A DNA stretch of 64,000 nt from Pseudocalidococcus sp964653145 (lineage in GTDB: Bacteria > Cyanobacteriota > Cyanobacteriia > Thermosynechococcales > Thermosynechococcaceae). Location: contig CAZZCG010000004.1 of the NCBI GenBank assembly GCA_964653145.1, positions 1 to 64,000 on the forward strand, written 5' to 3'. The position numbers and the translations under genes are program-made. Positions within the stretch are counted from its first letter, which is position 1. The number at the start of each line of letters is the position of its first letter. The notes under the pieces are model-generated. The model made no database searches. It had not been told where the DNA came from and saw only the letters and a program-made list of their open reading frames with translations. Positions 43,874-52,084 of the stretch are shown in pieces.

Positions 43874-45632
43874 GATCCGGAGGATTGACTTGAGAATGAC
43901 GCTCTAACCAGGCCTGGAGGTGGTAGCAACAGGGTAAGAAATCCGTCGCTAAAACTGTGTCAATGGTCCAAAATTCCTGATAGCAATCCTGGGAACAATA
44001 CTGACCAATAAAAATTAGCAATAAATCCCGGAGAGGTATCCCGGCCTGGGTTAAGGCGTGATGATAAAGTTGGTTGACGGCATTTTGAATATGGAGGAAA
44101 TTAAAGATCATCGCCGCAAAATGCCCCTGGGAAGTTTCAAAATCAGGCGCATAGGCCTGGAACTCCTCAAAGAACAATCGATATAACTCCGCTACTGCGG
44201 CCGTGAGGAAATGCTTGTGGTGATCTGATAATCGAGTTGATGAATTGGCTTGCCACTCACTCCAAAGTCCGGCTTCCAAAGGGGTTGGTTCAGTGATCGA
44301 CAACCGTACTTCTAGCAGAGGTTTTAAAACTTTCAAAAACAAGAAATCCACATCCAGCAATGACAAATCTAGCTTGGCCGGATGATCCGCAAACAGGGAT
44401 GAGCTTTGTAAACAAGAAATTTCCTCAGGAAAGTGACAGACAAATTTAAACTCAGCCACATCCGCCAGCATTTCCCCCAGTAAGTGCGTAAATAAAAACC
44501 CAAGCCGTTGTTGAACTTCCCCATGGAAAAATAGGCGGGCTTTCTCTGTAGCCAACGTGACGCGCTGATCTTGTACCTCAAATAAATCTCGACAAGCTAG
44601 GGGGCCATGGGGGGTATAGGCAGTTTCTCCGGGCCAAAGTTCCCGTTCACAGTCCCCAAGAAACTCATAATCATTCAGAAAACTCGTCAACCACAACTGC
44701 CAGTGATGCCCCCAAATGTCGTGGATTAAAAACGACTCAGCCCGATGGGTTGGCAAAATACTGACGGAACGCATCAACACCCGCCGCACCTGACTTCCAG
44801 CAACCCCAGTTTTCTCTGCTATGGCTGCAACCCAGGCCGGATCAATCTCCTCCCCTGCACAGGCCCCGAAAATTGGAAAGCGGTCAAATTTGCCGTAATT
44901 AAATTCCCCCAGTCCCGCCAGAAACTCTTGAATGGCATCTCGGGCGCTCGTTTCTAGTTGATTCCAGGCCTGGAAGTTGGGGCGTTCAGCTTCATCCCAG
45001 GTACACAGGCAGTCTCCGTCGTAACTCAAGCCAAAGTAGATCTGCCAAGCCGTACTGCCCCAGGTTAAGCACACCTCTGGAATTTCCAAGGGGCCAAAGA
45101 GAGCTTGAAAAACCCCAAGACAACCCCTGGCCTGGATTTCGTCCCGCACAGCCCGGATTACCCGTTGATGCTGGGCAAGCTGATGCTCTAGGGTTGCTAA
45201 GTCAGCCTGAAACTGCTCCAGAGCTTCCGGGGCTAACCCAAACCATTGCCAGAGATCCGGTTGAAATTTTGGATGCTGAAGGGCGGTGGGAATGGACTCC
45301 GGCTGGAACTGTTTTAAGGTGGTGGCAGCCATGGTTCCTTGCCAATCGTCTCCCCCCAAGGCGGGATAGAACCGCAACAATAAACAGGCCTGGACAAACT
45401 GCTGCCGAATTGCCGCGGGCAGAGTCTCCCAAGGACGCGGGGCATCAGTCAGGGGATGGCTAAATGCAGTTAAGTCTTGGCGGAGTTGGCGAAAACGCTG
45501 TTGTCGGGCCTTGACGGTGGCCAGTTGGTTAGAGTCGGTAGCAGGTGTGGCTAGCTCTCGGGCTAGGGTCAAAGCCTCGGCCAACAAAGCTTGGGCTGAA
45601 CTCGGGGGAAACGGTGGTGTTGGGCAAACCAC
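43866..45632 (-). CDS. Large conserved protein of unknown family with His/Glu-rich motifs
   Basis: A 588-residue mainly alpha-helical soluble protein that I cannot assign. Notable features: an opening helical segment of about 100 residues; LTWGSTAWQIYFGLSYDGDCLCTW; FLIHDIWGHHWQLWLTSFLNDYEFLGDCERELW (HDxWGHHW) around residue 305; LLGEMLADVAEFKFVCHF near 400; DHHKHFLTAAVAELYRLF near 475; and a Cys-containing end QYCSQDCYQEFW. The clustered His, Glu and Asp resemble a metal site, which is inference. It is translationally overlapped (8 bp) with cobD, so it may serve cofactor metabolism, but co-occurrence would have to be tested. Confidence 0.75.
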   Translation of the reverse strand: MVCPTPPFPPSSAQALLAEALTLARELATPATDSNQLATVKARQQRFRQLRQDLTAFSHPLTDAPRPWETLPAAIRQQFVQACLLLRFYPALGGDDWQGTMAATTLKQFQPESIPTALQHPKFQPDLWQWFGLAPEALEQFQADLATLEHQLAQHQRVIRAVRDEIQARGCLGVFQALFGPLEIPEVCLTWGSTAWQIYFGLSYDGDCLCTWDEAERPNFQAWNQLETSARDAIQEFLAGLGEFNYGKFDRFPIFGACAGEEIDPAWVAAIAEKTGVAGSQVRRVLMRSVSILPTHRAESFLIHDIWGHHWQLWLTSFLNDYEFLGDCERELWPGETAYTPHGPLACRDLFEVQDQRVTLATEKARLFFHGEVQQRLGFLFTHLLGEMLADVAEFKFVCHFPEEISCLQSSSLFADHPAKLDLSLLDVDFLFLKVLKPLLEVRLSITEPTPLEAGLWSEWQANSSTRLSDHHKHFLTAAVAELYRLFFEEFQAYAPDFETSQGHFAAMIFNFLHIQNAVNQLYHHALTQAGIPLRDLLLIFIGQYCSQDCYQEFWTIDTVLATDFLPCCYHLQAWLERHSQVNPPDHG

Positions 45633-45837
45633 AGCAGAACCTAAATTGCTTGTTCCAGCATATCGCGCTGAATTCTTGGCAAACCCTAACCGTGGCGCCG
45701 ATCCTTTTCCTTGGTTAACCCCCGGCCTGGGTAGAGATTAATAAATTCTTAAGGCTCCTTAGCTGGTAGTCAGGAGTACTTTTCCAACATCTGGCCTAGG
45801 ATTAAGCTAAGTATCTATTTTCAATGCCGGTTCCGCC

Positions 45838-48393
45838 ATGACTAATCAAAATTTCAACGGCAACATCCCCCCTGCCGAACTGACCCAAGAGGATATGTAC
45901 TGCGGCAGTGATCGCACGGGGATGACGGTTGGAACCCTCAAGCGGGCCTTTCTCGACAATCTGCACTACATCCAGGGGAAAGACGCCAACTTTGCCACGG
46001 GCTACGACTACTACATGGCCCTGGCCTACACAGTCCGAGATCGGTTGTTGCATCGGCGGATTAAAACAGCCCAAACCTACTATCAAAGCGATGCCAAAAT
46101 GGTTTATTACCTCTCGGCAGAGTTTCTGATCGGACGGTTAATGCTAAACAACCTGATCAATGTTGGCCTCTATGAACAAGCGAAACAAGCCATGGCTGAC
46201 TTTGGCCTGGATTTAACCGAACTCATGGATCGAGAGGCGGAACCGGGTTTAGGGAATGGGGGCCTGGGACGATTGGCCGCCTGCTTCCTTGACTCCCTGG
46301 CAACCCTAGAAATTCCAGCGGTGGGCTATGGAATTCGTTACGAGTTTGGGATTTTTGAACAGCAAATTAGTGCTGGTTGGCAACAGGAAGTGCCGGATAA
46401 CTGGCTGCGGTTTGGGAATCCCTGGGAAATTGCCCGACCCGACTACAACGTGGAAGTGAAGTTTGGCGGCCACACCGAAGCCTATACCGATGCCCAAGGC
46501 CATTATCGTGTCCGCTGGATAGCTGAAACCACGGTCTATGGCACGCCCTACGATACCCCAGTGGCGGGTTACAAAAACAATACGGTTAATACCTTACGCC
46601 TCTGGAGCGCGCGGGCGGGTGAGGACTTTAACCTACAGGTGTTTAATGCCGGTGACTATACCCAGGCCGTGGCCAACAAAACCTTCAGTGAAAACATCTC
46701 GAAAGTGCTCTATCCGGCGGATCAAACCCTCCAGGGCAAAGAGTTACGGCTCCGGCAACAATATTTCTTTGTCTCCTGCTCGCTCCAGGATATTATTCGC
46801 CTCTATCTGCGGAACCACAGCACCTTTGAGGCGTTCCCCGACAAAGCCGCCATCCAACTCAACGATACCCACCCCTCCATTGGTGTGGCGGAATTGATGC
46901 GGCTGTTGATTGATGAGCATCAGTTGACCTGGGACGTGGCCTGGGATATTACTCAGCGCACCTTTGCCTACACTAACCACACTCTCCTGTCGGAAGCCCT
47001 AGAACGCTGGTCTGTGGATTTATTTGGGCGGCTCCTACCTCGGCATCTGGAAATTATTTACGAAATTAATTACCGTTTCCTCAATGAAATTCGGCAGCGT
47101 TACCCCGGTAATACGGCCCGCTTGGCTCGGATGTCTCTAGTGGAAGAAGGCAACGGCAAACAAATTCGCATGGCGCACCTGGCCTGTGTCGGCAGTCATA
47201 CGGTGAACGGGGTAGCAGAACTGCATACGGAACTGATTAAACAGGAACTCATGCGGGACTTCTATGAGATGTATCCTGAAAAGTTCCAAAACAAGACCAA
47301 TGGCATTACGCCCCGGCGCTGGTTACTCTTGAGCAATCCCCAACTGGCTGGCCTGATTACCGAAACCCTGGGGTCTGAACATTGGGTGACGCATTTAGAT
47401 GACCTACGCCAACTGGAAGCCCAAGTGGATAATCCGGAATTCCAGACCCAGTGGCAAGGGATTAAGCAGAGCAACAAAGAACGCTTGGCGGAATACATCT
47501 GGCGCAACAACCAAATCGAAGTGGATCCCTATTCCCTCTTTGATGTGCAAATTAAGCGGATTCATGAATATAAACGCCAGCACCTCTGCGTCTTACACAT
47601 CATCACCCTCTACGAACAAATCAAGGCCAACCCTGCGATTGATATCCAACCCCGGACATTTATCTTTGGGGGGAAAGCGGCACCGGGTTATTTCATGGCC
47701 AAGATGATCATTAAATTGATTAATGCTGTTGCGGATATGGTCAACCATGATCCCGACGTGGCCGGCCGGTTAAAAGTGGTCTTTTTGAATAACTATTCCG
47801 TCTCCTTGGGTGAGATGGCATATCCCTCAGCGGATCTGTCGGAGCAGGTTTCCACGGCTGGGAAAGAAGCTTCAGGTACCGGAAATATGAAGTTTGCCTT
47901 GAATGGGGCGTTGACCATTGGTACCTTGGACGGAGCTAATGTCGAAATTCGCCAAGAAGCAGGCCCAGAAAACTTCTTCCTCTTTGGTTTAACGGCCCAG
48001 GAGGTCATGAGTCTTAAGGCTGAGGGGTACAATCCCTACGACTATTACCTGAACAACCCAATGTTGAAAAGGGTCATGGACAGCCTGATTAGTGATTACT
48101 TTAATCCTCGGGAGCCAGAGCTATTCAAGCCGATTGTCAATTCCCTGCTCTACCACGATGAATATATGCTTTTGGCGGATTACCAGTCCTATGTGGATTG
48201 CCAGACCAAGGCAGCGGCGGCGTTCCGGGATAAAACCCATTGGACGAAAATGTCAATTTTGAATGTGGCCCGCATGGGTAAATTCTCCTCGGATCGGACG
48301 ATTTGGGAATACTGCAAAGAGATTTGGCAGGCGGAACCCTTGCCGATCAGCTTAGATGCTCCATTGCGTGATCCTGTCTCCTTGTCCCGTTAA
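45838..48393 (+). CDS. glgP: Glycogen phosphorylase
   Basis: An 851-residue PLP-dependent enzyme that releases glucose-1-phosphate from glycogen. Signature segments are NDTHPSIGVAELMRLL, the conserved NGITPRRWL, and the PLP-lysine motif EASGTGNMKFALNGALTIGT. The N-terminus starts MTNQNFNGNI. A terminator lies 24 bp downstream, so it is a single-gene unit. Confidence 0.97.
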   Translation: MTNQNFNGNIPPAELTQEDMYCGSDRTGMTVGTLKRAFLDNLHYIQGKDANFATGYDYYMALAYTVRDRLLHRRIKTAQTYYQSDAKMVYYLSAEFLIGRLMLNNLINVGLYEQAKQAMADFGLDLTELMDREAEPGLGNGGLGRLAACFLDSLATLEIPAVGYGIRYEFGIFEQQISAGWQQEVPDNWLRFGNPWEIARPDYNVEVKFGGHTEAYTDAQGHYRVRWIAETTVYGTPYDTPVAGYKNNTVNTLRLWSARAGEDFNLQVFNAGDYTQAVANKTFSENISKVLYPADQTLQGKELRLRQQYFFVSCSLQDIIRLYLRNHSTFEAFPDKAAIQLNDTHPSIGVAELMRLLIDEHQLTWDVAWDITQRTFAYTNHTLLSEALERWSVDLFGRLLPRHLEIIYEINYRFLNEIRQRYPGNTARLARMSLVEEGNGKQIRMAHLACVGSHTVNGVAELHTELIKQELMRDFYEMYPEKFQNKTNGITPRRWLLLSNPQLAGLITETLGSEHWVTHLDDLRQLEAQVDNPEFQTQWQGIKQSNKERLAEYIWRNNQIEVDPYSLFDVQIKRIHEYKRQHLCVLHIITLYEQIKANPAIDIQPRTFIFGGKAAPGYFMAKMIIKLINAVADMVNHDPDVAGRLKVVFLNNYSVSLGEMAYPSADLSEQVSTAGKEASGTGNMKFALNGALTIGTLDGANVEIRQEAGPENFFLFGLTAQEVMSLKAEGYNPYDYYLNNPMLKRVMDSLISDYFNPREPELFKPIVNSLLYHDEYMLLADYQSYVDCQTKAAAAFRDKTHWTKMSILNVARMGKFSSDRTIWEYCKEIWQAEPLPISLDAPLRDPVSLSR

Positions 48394-48416
48394 GTTACAG
48401 TTTCGATACTCATCTG

Positions 48417-48452
48417 GGCCGGGTGATTGAATGCTTAATCCCGGCCTTTTTT
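48417..48452 (+). terminator. Rho-independent terminator of glgP
   Basis: GGCCGGG (48417-48423) pairs with CCCGGCC (48440-48446) across a 16-base loop that contains an additional GATT/AATC pairing. Six T follow. It lies 24 bp after the glgP stop. Confidence 0.85.
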
Positions 48453-48459
48453 AGTAACT

Positions 48460-48966
48460 TTACTCAAACAGTCGAAAATAGGGGGGGCGTGCGGGGGCTC
48501 CGGGTTCTTTGTCGAGGTCAAAATTGATCACATCCCAGCAGGGTTCTTCGGTGGCGTCGGGACTAAACTCCACGGGCAATCCATACAATCGCAGCTTTTG
48601 TCCCCCGCCTGCACGCCATTGATTACCCCGTTCCAAATAGCTGCTGATTAGGTCTTGATAGCGCTTGGCAATCACGACTCGGGTGGCTCGGTAGCCTTGG
48701 GTATAAAGTCGGTCAAGGGCTTCGTGAATCTCAAACCGGATGCCATCGGGATGGGTGTGTTGACGATACCATTCCCCCTGCCAGTGTCGCCAATGCCGTC
48801 CAGATTGCAAATGAATCAAGTCGCTGGTTTTAGGATCTGCTTCAAAGGGGCCATGGCGGGTACAGAGATAGCTATCGGTGAGGGTCAGGGCCGGGATGAT
48901 TTGCCGACAGTGGGGACAGATAATTTCGGGGCCGAAGATCGGATAGTGTAATGCGTTCAAAGTCAT
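48460..48966 (-). CDS. Conserved cyanobacterial zinc-ribbon-like protein (TIGR02652-like)
   Basis: A 168-residue protein starting MTLNALHYPIFGPEI. An upstream Met at 49041 would add 25 residues, and I prefer the shorter form because conservation starts with YPIFGPEI. C-x2-C (CPHCRQ) is followed later by a single CTRHG, consistent with a metal site. The conserved phrases HLQSGRHWRHWQGEWYRQH and FEIHEALDRLYTQGYRATRV suggest a TIGR02652-type protein. Function unknown. Confidence 0.7.
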   Translation of the reverse strand: MTLNALHYPIFGPEIICPHCRQIIPALTLTDSYLCTRHGPFEADPKTSDLIHLQSGRHWRHWQGEWYRQHTHPDGIRFEIHEALDRLYTQGYRATRVVIAKRYQDLISSYLERGNQWRAGGGQKLRLYGLPVEFSPDATEEPCWDVINFDLDKEPGAPARPPYFRLFE

Positions 48967-49308
48967 TAATTCTGTAGGAAAAACACCAGGCCAGGAGAGA
49001 TGGTTGATCTGCCTTGAGTAGCGTAAACTATCCTGCAGCATAACGGATTTTTCTGGGAGAAGAGCAGCCGAATTTTTTGGGGTTGGGCGTCATTGTTCTT
49101 CAAGCGGAGGTCTCCAAAACTCCCCTTGGTAGCGGTTTTAAGCCTGTGTTGCGCCCTATGCCTAATGGAAATGTCCCAGGTGCTGGTTCAGGGGGATTGT
49201 GGCAAAGGTGAAGAACTGCTGACCTAGTTCGGTTTTAACCCTAGTGAATTCTGAGGATCTCCCCTATGGTCAAAGCAGGAGTCCAGGTCTGGGGTTACAA
49301 GTTTTTCC

Positions 49309-50655
49309 ATGAATTCTGTTGTTCCGACCCTCATGCATGTGGAAAGTCCAGGCAGTTTAGCAAACCCCCAGGATTTGAGTTGGCAATGGTCAGCGGCAAT
49401 CCAGGCCCTGGAGGAAATCTTAATTGTCCAAGCTCCGGTAACCGCTGGGTATTTGTTCATGGGGCCCGCCCCGGTTTTGCAACATCCCCAACTAACCGCT
49501 TACATTTTTTCCCCATTCGCCCCAACCCAAACCTGTTTACCACCGGGTTTCACCACTGGCTTAGCTGAACCGCCTCGACTTATTCCCCTAAATCCTGCCG
49601 ACCCCTTGGCCCAATCCCTGTTTTGTTTATTTGCGGGGACGGATTGGCAGCTCCTGTTGTCCTTTGTTCCTGAAACCGGGCTGCATTTTTCCTTTGATCC
49701 CGTTGATATTACCCAGGCCTGGGAGCAACTCCAACACCGAATTGCCCGATCTGCTCCGGCTCTGATGGCAAATCTTGGATCCTGGTGGCTGGCTCATCCT
49801 CCCGTTGCTCCGGATTTTCGGCTAGTCACGCAATTTAGCCAAATTCTGTTGCGGTTTAGTGGCCCCTCGCCCCTGCTGCCAACAACTCCTAGAACCTTTC
49901 CCGCAGCCCAGGCCCCAGTTGGTCACCAGCATACCCCTAGGGAGGAATCCCGCTTATTGGATGTAGAACTGCTCCTGGCCTTAACCCATGAAGTCCGCAC
50001 CCCCTTAGCCACCATTCAAACCCTGACGCAATTGCTCCTCAAACGCTCGGATTTACCCCCTGAGGTATACCCCCGCCTCCATACCATTGTCCAAGAATGC
50101 CATGAACAGGTAGATCGATTTAGTCTCTTGTTCCATGCCGCCGAATTGATGACAACACCCCCAGATGCCCCCAGTTTGGCCCTGACCCCGGTTTCTGTGG
50201 ATGAGGTGTTGCGTGACAATCTTCCCCGCTGGCAAAAACAGGCCCAACGCCGCCACCTGATGCTTAAGATGGATTGTCCAAAGGCCCTACCTGCCGTCAT
50301 CAGTGATCCCAATTTGCTGGATCAAGTCTTAACTGGCCTGGTGGAACATTTCAGCCAAACCCTGCCGCCCATGAGTACCCTCACCATGCATTTTAGTTTG
50401 GCCGGGTCGCAACTTAAGGTGCAATTGCGCTCCAGTGAACGGCATCGCAGTCAAACCTTGGCCTCCCTCGGAAAACTGCTACTTTGGCAACCCGAAACCG
50501 GGCATCTAAGCTTGAACTTAACCGTGACCAAAACCCTTTTCCACGCCCTGGGGGGAAAGCTAACGGTGCGTCAGGATCATCGCTGGGGAGACATTCTCAC
50601 CTTGTATTTACCCCTGAATCCGGAAACTCCAGTCGCCCCCACTCCACCCAACTAA
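49309..50655 (+). CDS. Histidine kinase-like protein with degenerate ATPase domain
   Basis: A 448-residue protein. The N-terminus (1-160) may be a GAF-like sensor. HisKA (about 218-290) keeps the phospho-acceptor H227 in LTHEVRTPLATIQ. The expected ATPase boxes are hard to find: the N-box (usually NLLxNA) is DQVLTGLVEHFSQT without an Asn at the key place, no DxGxG box exists (RSSERHRSQT stands near its place), and the end is HLSLNLTVTKTLFHALGG without the GTGLGL segment. It may therefore be a phosphorelay, a phosphatase or a dead kinase. No partner regulator is adjacent. Confidence 0.75.
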   Translation: MNSVVPTLMHVESPGSLANPQDLSWQWSAAIQALEEILIVQAPVTAGYLFMGPAPVLQHPQLTAYIFSPFAPTQTCLPPGFTTGLAEPPRLIPLNPADPLAQSLFCLFAGTDWQLLLSFVPETGLHFSFDPVDITQAWEQLQHRIARSAPALMANLGSWWLAHPPVAPDFRLVTQFSQILLRFSGPSPLLPTTPRTFPAAQAPVGHQHTPREESRLLDVELLLALTHEVRTPLATIQTLTQLLLKRSDLPPEVYPRLHTIVQECHEQVDRFSLLFHAAELMTTPPDAPSLALTPVSVDEVLRDNLPRWQKQAQRRHLMLKMDCPKALPAVISDPNLLDQVLTGLVEHFSQTLPPMSTLTMHFSLAGSQLKVQLRSSERHRSQTLASLGKLLLWQPETGHLSLNLTVTKTLFHALGGKLTVRQDHRWGDILTLYLPLNPETPVAPTPPN

Positions 50656-50701
50656 TCGGTAAAAAATGGCGGTTGCTCATATCCTTGTGGCTAGGTTAAT
50701 C

Positions 50702-51043
50702 TCAGTTCTTTTCCGCTTCTGGGGCAGTTTGGGCCTGGAGGTTGAGTTGATTTGCCAGTTCCATCAGTTCCGTAGCTAGGTTCTCGGCCCAGGCCTGGTG
50801 GGCTTCAAATTGGGCTTGGGTGTTTTGAATTCCAGCGAAAACGTCACGATATTCGGCGGGCGGGGTGGCTATCCACTCTTCATAACTGATGGGCTCGGAG
50901 GAAACTTGTTTCAGGGCTGTTAACCAACTGGCCTTGCGCCGAAAATCTAAGGTCTGAAGATTTGGGTATTTGGCTTTCAGCGCCTTGGGAGTTTTGGCCT
51001 GGGATTGCTGATACACAAGTAATTTAATTTCAGTTAGTTTCAT
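50702..51043 (-). CDS. Small hypothetical protein
   Basis: A 113-residue soluble, mostly helical protein. The segment MKLTEIKLLVYQQSQAKTPK and the following KAKYPNLQTLDFRRKASW are consistent with a small helical bundle. A long C-terminal helix (AHQAWAENLATELMELANQL) could form a coiled coil. I recognise no family. It is transcribed away from aat with 387 bp between. Confidence 0.6.
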   Translation of the reverse strand: MKLTEIKLLVYQQSQAKTPKALKAKYPNLQTLDFRRKASWLTALKQVSSEPISYEEWIATPPAEYRDVFAGIQNTQAQFEAHQAWAENLATELMELANQLNLQAQTAPEAEKN

Positions 51044-51430
51044 AATCGATTTCTCAACGATTGCCTTAGCCGTATCCGTCTCTTAAAACCATTGACTGTT
51101 GGGATTATGCCGAAGTGAATTGAATCTACGATAACAGCTTTAAACTGGGGATTTTTTCCGACGATGATGATTTGCTAAAATTGCGAAAATAGTCTGATCT
51201 TGGAAAGAAACAGCTTAAATTGAGAAAAAAAGCAAGAAAGTTTGCGGGAGTTTCTTGGCCCAGAGGAATCAAAATCCCCTAGAGTCTGCAGAGAAAATCT
51301 TTCCCAGGCCCGTACTTGGAATCAAATTGAACTAAGATGAGAAAGATTAAATCAACCATCTCCAAAGCTGTTTTTAAATGAGCATCTGTCATCAAACTTT
51401 AGCTGCTTTTTTCCCTGTGCCTCTCGACAG
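51044..51430. other. Intergenic, no gene seen
   Basis: About 390 bp between the divergent 50702 gene and aat, holding A/T-rich stretches (51180-51260) where promoters are expected. A short 18-codon frame starting at 51378 overlaps the aat start. I see no RNA structure or repeat that I can support. Confidence 0.55.
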
Positions 51431-52084
51431 TTGATCGATGACGTTTCCATATCGCAAATTATTCAGGGGTATGCCTCTGGTCACTTTCTCATGGATGAAT
51501 ATGGAATTCTAGGGTGGTATACCACAGCCCAACGCACCCTGATTCCCTTGGATGAGCGATTTAGATACCCCCGGTCGTTGCAGCCTCTCCTCAACCAGGC
51601 CCGATTTAACCTACGGATTAATCAAGATTTTCTGGCTGTGATCCAGGGCTGTCAGCGGCGGGAGGTGACTTGGATTTCCGATGAATTAGTGGAGATTTAT
51701 CTTGCCCTGCACCAGGCGGGTTGGGCCCATAGTTTTGAGACTTGGCTGGATAATGACTTGGCCGGTGGCATTTTTGGCGTTGTCATTGGTGGCATGTTCA
51801 TTGGCGAATCCATGTTCTATAACGTCCCCAATGCCTCGAAGGTGGCCCTCGTTAAATTGGTTGAACATCTCCGGCAACAAAACTTTCTCCTCTTTGATGC
51901 CCAACTGGATAACCCTCACCTGGCCCGCTTTGGCAGCTTCACGATTCCCGAACCCGAATATCAACTGCTTTTATCACAGGCCTTGAGCGTTTCCCGACAA
52001 TTCATCCCGGGAGTTGACCCGCCCACCCTCCCCTTTGACCCTACCCCAGGCCCAGACGCGCCACCACCGGATCATGATCGCTGA
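51431..52084 (+). CDS. aat: Leucyl/phenylalanyl-tRNA--protein transferase
   Basis: A 217-residue enzyme that adds Leu or Phe to N-terminal basic residues, marking proteins for ClpAP/ClpCP-type degradation via ClpS. The family core WAHSFETWL, GGIFGVVIGGMFIGESMF and LFDAQLDNPHLARFGS are present. The start codon is TTG. The C-terminal 20 residues are Pro/Asp-rich and overlap the convergent nuclease gene by 44 bp. ClpC is found 5 kb downstream, a functional link. Confidence 0.9.
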   Translation: MIDDVSISQIIQGYASGHFLMDEYGILGWYTTAQRTLIPLDERFRYPRSLQPLLNQARFNLRINQDFLAVIQGCQRREVTWISDELVEIYLALHQAGWAHSFETWLDNDLAGGIFGVVIGGMFIGESMFYNVPNASKVALVKLVEHLRQQNFLLFDAQLDNPHLARFGSFTIPEPEYQLLLSQALSVSRQFIPGVDPPTLPFDPTPGPDAPPPDHDR

